This document shows, in pieces, positions 61,401-64,000 of a DNA stretch of 64,000 nucleotides (within the stretch, counting starts at the first letter, position 1; each line of letters starts with the position of its first letter). This DNA comes from Heliopora coerulea. Lineage: Eukaryota; Cnidaria; Anthozoa; Scleralcyonacea; Helioporidae. The stretch is from positions 868,001 to 932,000 of the forward strand of contig JASJOG010000081.1 of assembly GCA_030142905.1 (NCBI GenBank), given 5' to 3'. Below the pieces are notes generated by a model. That model was given only the letters and a program-made list of their open reading frames with translations. It was not told the origin of the DNA and ran no database searches. The position numbers and the translations under genes were made by a program.

Positions 61401-63641
61401 CTTTATCTGGTCTAAAACACTTGGTTATCACCTCGTATTTTAAATCCCGATAAAGCACTCCTGCTTGGTTTTGAAATGTTACGAAGTACTACAGTCCTAA
61501 GGACGAGTGAAAAGTTTGATTGGAAAACTACTCGAAATATCTCAAAATCGCAAGTAATACAGGGTCTTGCTATGAACAACCATCGATAAGCAGTAGAATT
61601 GTCAGAATGGATCTCTTATCATTTATTAAACCGTTAAAGGCTATTCTCTCCAAACGTTTTGTTTTAATAAAACAGAATAGAAATTTTAAACGTAAATATG
61701 ACCGACAAGCAGTTTAAATGTAAAACAATTCCCTGTTTGGGTTGTTAATATTTGTGGCCAAATATTGCGTTTTCTTTATTGCATTACCTCTTCCAGTCAT
61801 AGTATGGACGATTTGTCTTTTTGACAATTTTGAAAAATTTTCAATGTTGCTTGGATTCTCGAGAGATGTTTTGGAAGGATGGGCGAGCGTTTGTTGCGTA
61901 CACGTGTTTCTAGTTCCAGTATGTAAATTATAGATCCATATATACAGTTTTTTTTCTCACCTTTGTAAACCTATGCTCTGAAGATGTTGCACGCCGCAAC
62001 GAAACGTCAGTAAACATGTTTTAAAATTTTTCGACTTGCCTCTTTTACTGTGGCAATACATTTAAGAATTCTGAGCTGGGCTCTGACCTTTATATTGCGA
62101 TTGCGCTTTCCGCCCGGAAAGTCAATAGCCAAGATATGTTACAACTAAGTAAATATTACCTTTAGAAAGGAAACACTCCAGCAGTGTAACCAATACTTCT
62201 CCCTTTTCCGACAAATTATGATCTTTTTCTTCTGTTTCCGTTGACATGTCCACGGAATTGTCCGCCATGAAATCTTCTCGGGGAAGGTTCAAAAAAGCTA
62301 AGATTATTTCGCTCAATGATACTGCAGGAAAGCGGTCACAAAACTGTTTCAGAAGCGAAGTGACTTGAACAGAGAACGGAAGAACCATATCTGAAAAATT
62401 ATGTAGTTAAATTTGAGTAACTGGAACACAGGAGGAAACACAAACCGATCAAATCCCAAATCGCTAGCTACTTTTCAAACAATAACTTTACTCAATCCAA
62501 GTGGTCGACTTATACAGAAATGCACAAAAGTGTCTTACGCGCAAAGTGAGTGGCATAATACATGTATGCTGTCATGGCGCGGGGGGCATTGTCAAGTATC
62601 TCTTTCTACTACAGCCTGTCACTAAAGTTTATTATTAAGTAACTAAAACAACTACCAAGTGGTTCCTGGTTCAACAAGTATCCCACTTTTTCTAATCAAT
62701 GAAGGTAACAAGGGCATAAGCAATGGCTGACTTTCAATTCACAACAAGATATAAAAATCGCAAATTACGGTTGTGAAAAAATATGGCTGATAGAGAACAG
62801 AATGAGATAAGAAATACACAAGCCGAACAGGGAGATGACCGAGTAAGCCCTTTTTGCGACTGCTTTTTGGCATTCGCCTCAAGAAATAACGACCTACCTG
62901 TTATCTGTTCTTTAGAAGCTTCCTGTTTGATTTCATACGCAATTTGCAAAAAATAAGGCTTCCAAAATTCATGATCTTTATCATCCAATATCTCTTTTTG
63001 AAGATTTCGCATTAATTCAGCAACAGAATTTGACACTACTGAAGAAACGTAGTCTACAGCTCGCTGTATCTCAAGCTTCTGCTGGCCAACACGAACACAG
63101 AACCAGTCCTTAAAAACGGGATGACCAAATACCATTTTTAGACATTTTGGAGATGTGTCCTCGTTATTCCAAATACCTTCTGTTGATTGGCTTACACCAT
63201 CTATTGCATAAATGTTGTCAACATTTCCATGATCCTCTACGCTGTCATTCGAAATAACTTGAGTTGACGAACTCGGAGAACAGTTTGTCCGTTTGTTCTC
63301 ACTAATACGTTGAAACACAATTCTAACAACTTTGACAATCGTTCTCATGATCTCGACAAATATCCTTTTATTTCTTGAGTTCGTTAGATACACCTCAATT
63401 AGGTTACTTGCAAGAAACAAGCAACCAGAGACGGTCTGATCCCAGCATTCTATGCCTTTGTGTTTCACAGAAGAAAGAAGAGCTGTGGAGAGATTTTCAA
63501 ATGTATCTCGCAATGCAACAGTGTCATCAATCTCAGTTCCAGATTCCCAGTACTTCAACACAAACATCAAAAGTTGTTGGAGGACAAGAGAAGTAGGAAG
63601 AACGTTTAAGGCCATGGCGAAATCAGAAGAATTTAAGCAAT
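34804..63641 (-). CDS. URB1: URB1 (NPA1) homolog, partial, many exons
   Basis: URB1/Npa1 is a very large nucleolar protein with helical (ARM/HEAT-like) repeats that acts in an early pre-60S ribosomal particle. I reconstructed 21 exon segments on the minus strand from GT-AG boundaries with matching phases: 62898-63641, 62160-62390, 60036-60422, 54767-54885, 54608-54650, 53796-53862, 53186-53331, 52207-52259, 51444-51549, 51185-51270, 50588-50784, 49713-49823, 47020-47182, 45376-45463, 44236-44396, 42384-42495, 41404-41510, 40172-40244, 39280-39376, 37963-38184 and 34804-35338. Family marks are HLYIFLGAYGAKLS, VLWGETALE, LYDPSFLLPLFS and EVDCRRFID...QMRQVAYQIL. The 5' part lies beyond the window. 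Exons are missing between 49713/47182 and 40172/39376, and the 52207/51549 join does not keep phase. The URB1 call rests on remembered family motifs. Confidence 0.82.
35936..36590. mobile_element. 655-bp MITE-like element with long inverted arms (URB1 intron)
   Basis: The ends are ATATCTGGAATGCTAACT and its exact reverse complement AGTTAGCATTCCAGATAT. The inverted similarity continues about 145 bp inward, including GTGAAGCCAAGATGGCCGCC and repeated 'TTTCAGTCC' phrases. No ORF and no clear target duplication. Partial relatives lie at 675-800 and 50245-50350. Long inverted arms without a gene are compatible with a MULE-type MITE, but this is a guess. Confidence 0.72.
37963..38184 (-). CDS. URB1: URB1 exon t
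   Basis: 222 bp. The acceptor is TATCGTCAG and the donor TCCAG|GTAAGC. It encodes TSQEAFLLVLEILGVLWFTL, then a polar, low-conservation linker with basic and acidic residues, and ELVMVCLSILQKSS. Confidence 0.82.
39280..39376 (-). CDS. URB1: URB1 exon s
   Basis: 97 bp. The acceptor is GATTCTTAAAG and the donor CACAG|GTAAGT. It encodes LRQVCRLPAPVYDLCHNYG, then LIPWLHLLVTNH. It enters in phase 1 and leaves in phase 2. Confidence 0.83.
40172..40244 (-). CDS. URB1: URB1 exon r
   Basis: 73 bp. The acceptor is TGTTTTAG and the donor CATTT|GTAAGA. It encodes YRTERTWLLHLLLDGLRDP, then IDYYI. The following exon (about 25-30 residues expected) was not found before 39376. Confidence 0.8.
41404..41510 (-). 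CDS. URB1: URB1 exon q
   Basis: 107 bp. The acceptor is TTTATGTAG and the donor TTTCA|GTAAGT. It encodes DPLYVNVNSFMLQKAFVDL, then REVPLFLTLINSSDLS. Confidence 0.85.
41940..41986. repeat. (TTA)n microsatellite in a URB1 intron
   Basis: About 45 bp of TTA triplets, directly followed by the left arm of the inverted repeat at 41979-42277. Confidence 0.95.
41979..42277. repeat. Inverted repeat with GACATGTTTCGGA arms
   Basis: The 33-bp arms 41979-42011 and 42245-42277 match at 30 of 33 positions. Both contain GACATGTTTCGGA, so the GAAACATG word is on the minus strand of the left arm and the plus strand of the right. The 230-bp interior is non-coding. Confidence 0.65.
42384..42495 (-). CDS. URB1: URB1 exon p
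   Basis: 112 bp. The acceptor is CCTTCCAG and the donor TCCTG|GTAGGT. It encodes VAHLLHCFQNGIIEANTRV, then SSLVTSFITRALHIFFYP. Phases fit both neighbours. Confidence 0.85.
44236..44396 (-). CDS. URB1: URB1 exon o
   Basis: 161 bp. The acceptor is CATTCGTAG and the donor CAACAG|GTACAT. It encodes YEVDCRRFIDRAGLAYTFC, ALTSVDQQMRQVAYQIL and SRFSVHLSASRFKEKQQ, one of the best conserved URB1 blocks. Confidence 0.9.
45376..45463 (-). CDS. URB1: URB1 exon n
   Basis: 88 bp. The acceptor is ATGTTTTCCAG and the donor TCCTG|GTGAGT. It encodes PVVYTEEGMDCQLYDPSFLL, then PLFSFFMSP. A truncated RTE insertion lies 38 bp upstream in the intron. Confidence 0.88.
45486..45500. repeat. Left 15-bp target duplication of truncated RTE
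   Basis: AGTTAGAAATTGTCT, repeated exactly at 46178-46192. Confidence 0.88.
45501..46177 (+). mobile_element. 5'-truncated RTE LINE with giant GAA/GAG tail (URB1 intron)
   Basis: Only the last ~55 codons remain: GKRSRGRQRKRWKETIKKNM, ELKGLTPDDTKNRDVWKR. This is the basic C-terminus of RTE polymerases, as in the full copy at 58260-58400. The tail has expanded to about 465 bp of GAA/GAG (45711-46176). A 15-bp target duplication brackets the insertion. It lies antisense in the intron, 38 bp upstream of exon n, so in the URB1 transcript the tail is a long CTC/CTT pyrimidine tract. Confidence 0.9.
45711..46176. repeat. (GAA/GAG)n purine microsatellite, about 465 bp
   Basis: Pure AG-strand sequence. 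The poly-Glu and Gly/Arg ORFs here are artefacts of it. It derives from the GAA tail of the RTE insertion. Confidence 0.95.
47020..47182 (-). CDS. URB1: URB1 exon m
   Basis: 163 bp. The acceptor is TCGTTTGTAG and the donor TTGCAG|GTAAGA. It encodes VLWGETALETYETNKECSAT, LWRQLSIVQILDLLEPKLLL and SAKHFPLHKQLQ, like the vertebrate LWGPAA...SLW segment. Confidence 0.88.
47933..48450. repeat. Large imperfect fold-back insertion containing SINE heads
   Basis: The arms 47931-48159 and 48190-48417 are inverted copies at roughly 90% identity by eye, with a ~30-bp spacer. Each arm carries the tRNA-like SINE head (minus at 47985-48075, plus at 48285-48375). The right side adds ~33 bp of unpaired sequence (48418-48450). 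AAAGTTAAATTTG flanks both sides (47920-47932 and 48451-48463), a 13-bp target duplication. Confidence 0.8.
48285..48375 (+). repeat. tRNA-like SINE head
   Basis: GAGTCC...GGACTC can pair as an acceptor stem. GTAGCTCAATGTTTAGAGCA is box A-like and GGTTTCGATTCCC box B-like. The anticodon stem pairs poorly and the sequence recurs as a repeat, so I call it SINE rather than a tRNA gene. Confidence 0.65.
49713..49823 (-). CDS. URB1: URB1 exon l
   Basis: 111 bp. The acceptor is TTTTCGGCAG and the donor CGCAG|GTGAGT. It encodes ALIDLLQTVVDLEPECCNP, then SHLYIFLGAYGAKLSIA, a conserved signature of URB1 proteins. It leaves one G. The following small exon, expected to lead into VLWGE, was not found. 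Confidence 0.88.
50245..50350. repeat. Fragment of the AAGATGGCCGCC MITE-like family
   Basis: 'gaagactgaaactgacatcc', 'gagactaagactgacgttcg' and 'gccacttttggcttc' match the right arm of 35936-36590. Partial copy in a URB1 intron. Confidence 0.5.
50588..50784 (-). CDS. URB1: URB1 exon k
   Basis: 197 bp. The acceptor is CTTCTGCAG and the donor AAAT|GTAAGTGG. It encodes CGQTLVVLSVIVKTVYQCG, ALLMPLTDLFQFILSHSKF and LETFLGNRENAKQTGAK. Entry in phase 2 and exit in phase 1 fit both neighbours. Confidence 0.86.
51185..51270 (-). CDS. URB1: URB1 exon j
   Basis: 86 bp. The acceptor is CTTTTTGCAG and the donor TTGAG|GTATAT. Only one frame is open: GPLKIRTNDNFTSEEF, then MNVTNMFIKSAL. It leaves AG of a split Arg codon. 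Confidence 0.82.
51444..51549 (-). CDS. URB1: URB1 exon i (start and frame uncertain)
   Basis: The donor is TCAAG|GTATTT. Its end must be phase 0 because the next exon is open only in that frame, which gives PQCVEPESARFSRPF and INRRNVK. A second frame of the same DNA reads VLNQNLQGFLDRLWGTFAK before a TGA and looks more URB1-like. This could indicate an indel, an unseen exon or a sequencing error. Confidence 0.5.
51668..51769. repeat. 51-bp tandem duplication
   Basis: 51668-51718 and 51719-51769 differ at only about three positions. Non-coding, in a URB1 intron. Confidence 0.9.
52207..52259 (-). CDS. URB1: URB1 exon h (frame uncertain)
   Basis: 53 bp between TTTATTTAG and GAAAG|GTCAGT. Following phase from exon g it reads DESLRLRILCYLEQYGK. 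Another frame also reads plausibly (LAFENPVLPRAIWK). Whichever is right, the phase does not join directly to the next segment, so an exon is missing or one boundary is wrong. Confidence 0.6.
52529..52724. mobile_element. ~190-bp MITE-like element with CCCATTTACACGA ends
   Basis: The left end TAAGGACCCATTTACACGA and right end TCGTGTGGATAGGCCTTA are imperfect inverted copies. The inner phrases 'gccgtatacgatt' and 'aatcgtatagg' are also inverted. TAA flanks both sides if the ends are GGACCC and AGGCCT, which would fit a Harbinger-type 3-bp duplication. Similar phrases occur near 26125 and 43975. Confidence 0.6.
53186..53331 (-). CDS. URB1: URB1 exon g
   Basis: 146 bp. The acceptor is TTATTTAAG and the donor TCAAG|GTATG. 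It encodes YKVQTVESLWQSILKHSL, NKKDRKTFNAVFLFACMERL and IKLLKGRRPQ. Confidence 0.82.
53796..53862 (-). CDS. URB1: URB1 exon f
   Basis: 67 bp. The acceptor is CGTTGCAG and the donor GATTT|GTAAGT. It encodes NEALKKLFEDVTKRKHSLSW and keeps phase with exons e and g. Confidence 0.82.
53970..54575. repeat. ACCAGC/ACCAGT minisatellite in a URB1 intron
   Basis: About 600 bp of diverged ACCAGC, ACCAGT, ACCAAC hexamers. A higher-order copy is visible: 'accgaaaccatcacctgcg' at about 54137 and 'accgaaaccagcatctgta' at about 54337, both followed by 'ttcacagccgga'-like text. The Val/Leu-rich minus ORFs are translations of it. Confidence 0.88.
54608..54650 (-). CDS. URB1: URB1 exon e (43-bp small exon)
   Basis: The acceptor is weak (AATTAAAG); the donor is ATCAG|GTAAAA. 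The phase fits both neighbours, and it encodes YSQSMLRLLEVQKS. The minisatellite begins just beyond its donor. Confidence 0.65.
54767..54885 (-). CDS. URB1: URB1 exon d
   Basis: 119 bp. The acceptor is GTTGAACAG and the donor CATGTG|GTACGT. It enters in phase 1 and leaves in phase 0. It encodes SPSKRTRRCLEYIGQVLWP, then RFKEWLLGTKPEKRAHV. The 5.1-kb intron before it carries the RTE LINE. Confidence 0.82.
55221..55238. repeat. Left 18-bp target duplication of the RTE element
   Basis: GTCTACTCGTAAACGTTT, identical to 58457-58474. Confidence 0.92.
55356..56021 (+). pseudogene. RTE endonuclease (APE-like), C-terminally broken
   Basis: An open frame of 221 codons. It has a basic N-terminal region, then LRIGNWNVGSMTGRGREI (first catalytic Asn), VEILCVQETKWKG (catalytic Glu), GVGIILSKKM, VISAYAPQVGRP and LIIGGDLNAHLGE (Asp-x-Asn). 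The last third of the fold, with the terminal Asp-His motif, is missing. From about 56030 to 56400 the DNA is unrelated to RTE and holds a phrase (56316-56334) that also occurs inverted near 478-494, suggesting a replacement or insertion. Confidence 0.85.
56401..58411 (+). pseudogene. RTE reverse transcriptase with few lesions
   Basis: A linker segment (56419-56604) shows frame breaks. From 56785 an uninterrupted frame of 442 codons carries LKNDKAAGPTGITAEHFKY, FGFQPEKGTRDAMFIL, LFVAFLDLEKAYDRVPREV (catalytic Asp), GLHQGSALSPFLFILVLD and LLFADDIAL with both active-site Asp residues. Near 57973-57977 one extra A in an A-run shifts the frame. The correct C-terminus continues in another frame as LLYGAECWTMRKKEENLL, RMLRWILGVS, RLRWYGHVLRR and GRGRPKKRWSDCVKEDLNEK, to a stop at 58409-58411. 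Apart from this base the polymerase looks intact, so the insertion is fairly young. Confidence 0.88.
58840..59050. repeat. tRNA-like/SINE-like phrase and a hairpin
   Basis: 'gcaggaaatcgaaccctcga' reads on the minus strand as a box B-like string. A hairpin of about 18-bp arms, GTACCCAGGGTCTTTACTC with its inverse, spans 58952-58996. I suspect a decayed SINE but cannot prove it. Confidence 0.4.
59108..59172. repeat. Degenerate telomere-like CCTAAC repeats
   Basis: Ten or so CCTAAC/CCTAAT/CTCTAAC words in a row. A similar degenerate run lies at 17280-17340. Confidence 0.6.
60036..60422 (-). CDS. URB1: URB1 exon c
   Basis: 387 bp. The acceptor is ATTTACAG, the donor AGAG|GTAAGA, phase 1 at both ends. 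It encodes MSPEVLERVFHLLTWLN, ELVTKFITNFSSV, LSISFLFTCLDHPTPARVDT and PSLVDQFEQLFVKFSKNRLK, a run of helical repeats. Confidence 0.87.
60911..61480. repeat. 281-bp tandem duplication of a dispersed repeat
   Basis: Unit 1 (about 60911-61191) and unit 2 (about 61192-61474) both begin TTATAAAATTCATTA. They share 'gtgtgataaacac'-type hairpins, 'acgaattagcgt', 'cagtacgtgctttatc' and 'gataaagcactcctgct'. GTGCTTTATC and GATAAAGCAC near each unit's end are inverted copies. A third, single copy is at 12198-12470. Confidence 0.8.
61978..62008 (+). other. Hammerhead-core-like hairpin motif
   Basis: CTGAAGA, one T, a perfect GTTGC/GCAAC stem with a 5-nt loop, then GAAACGTC. It has the same layout as the minus-strand motif at 9822-9854. 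Located in the URB1 intron between exons b and c. Catalytic activity is not established from sequence. Confidence 0.4.
62160..62390 (-). CDS. URB1: URB1 exon b
   Basis: 231 bp. The acceptor is TTTTTCAG, the donor AAAG|GTAATA, and phase 1 matches both neighbours. It encodes MVLPFSVQVTSLLKQFCDRF, LSEIILAFLNLPRED, an acidic linker and VLVTLLECFLSK. Confidence 0.85.
62898..63641 (-). CDS. URB1: URB1 exon a (first in window)
   Basis: 744 bp. The acceptor is TTTGTCTACAG and the donor ACAG|GTAGGT. It enters with two bases of a split codon and leaves one G. The protein starts CLNSSDFAMALNVLPTSLVL and includes SGCLFLASNLIEVYL and IMRTIVKVVRIVFQRI, amphipathic helices, then a Ser/Asn/Asp-rich linker and VFGHPVFKDWF. 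No earlier exon was found between 63642 and 64000. Confidence 0.85.
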
Positions 63642-64000
63642 CTGTAGACAAAAGAAAATGAACAAGATGTATTAAAGTTTAGAGAAAAAAACAATCAGTA
63701 ATGAAGCCTCTAAGGTATTCTTGAATCTCTAGCGACCAGTTATTTGTCCTATGAGATTGACGTAAGGTCGACGTAAGGGCATCGAGAAATGAAATAAAGT
63801 TGGATATGAACTGGCACCATTGGGAAACCGAAATCAATTTTTCTCACTGAAATACATCTGTGATTATAAGTAGTGGTTGAGCATTACGCTAATAAACTAC
63901 AGGGTGAGTTAAGATGCAAGCTTCTACGTCTTCAATCACGTATTAACGTAATTACCGAATAATGAAACTGGGTTAAATTTCAGATAGGTAACCAAAACAC

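Overview
The window looks like nuclear DNA of an invertebrate, most likely a cnidarian and probably an anthozoan such as a coral or sea anemone. The evidence is AT-rich sequence, one intron-rich animal gene, and transposon families typical of such genomes: CR1 with an SGNH esterase in ORF1, RTE, PIF/Harbinger with a Myb/SANT-like partner, hAT, tRNA-derived SINEs and many short inverted-repeat elements. The species call is inference. There are no prokaryotic features, and the long acidic or hydrophobic ORFs are translated microsatellites.

Layout. Positions 1-34.8 kb hold no host gene I can recognise; they are intergenic DNA and mobile elements. From 2451 to 6972 lies a hAT element with an exact 8-bp target duplication. 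Inside it are a decayed PIF/Harbinger element (2529-5376) and a 339-bp miniature element with its own exact 8-bp duplication (5498-5836). Between 6.9 and 27.6 kb I see microsatellites, one SINE (11.45 kb), a copy of a roughly 280-bp dispersed repeat (12.2 kb) and a fold-back cluster with telomere-like repeats (16.8-17.5 kb). A decayed CR1 LINE runs from about 27.7 to 32.8 kb. Its esterase domain is split by a perfect 478-bp palindrome flanked by a 12-bp target duplication.

From about 34.8 kb to beyond the right edge, the minus strand carries the middle and 3' part of one host gene, a URB1 (NPA1) homolog that acts in early 60S ribosomal-subunit assembly in the nucleolus. I read 21 exon segments from splice signals, reading-frame continuity and family-like motifs. 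Two small exons and one junction are unresolved, and the 5' part lies beyond 64000. Its introns hold a near-full-length RTE LINE with an 18-bp target duplication (55239-58456), a 5'-truncated RTE copy whose tail grew into about 465 bp of GAA/GAG repeat beside an exon (45501-46177), a 655-bp MITE-like element, an ACCAGC minisatellite, a large imperfect fold-back built from SINE sequence, and a 281-bp tandem duplication.

The most unusual material is the pair of large inverted duplications (29.3-29.8 and 47.9-48.4 kb). Each is bounded by a 12-13-bp target duplication and has about 30 bp of unpaired sequence on one side only. A short hairpin followed by CGAAAC also recurs at several unrelated places and resembles the hammerhead-like motifs of Penelope-type retroelements. 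Together these suggest a reverse-transcription, snap-back mode of insertion.
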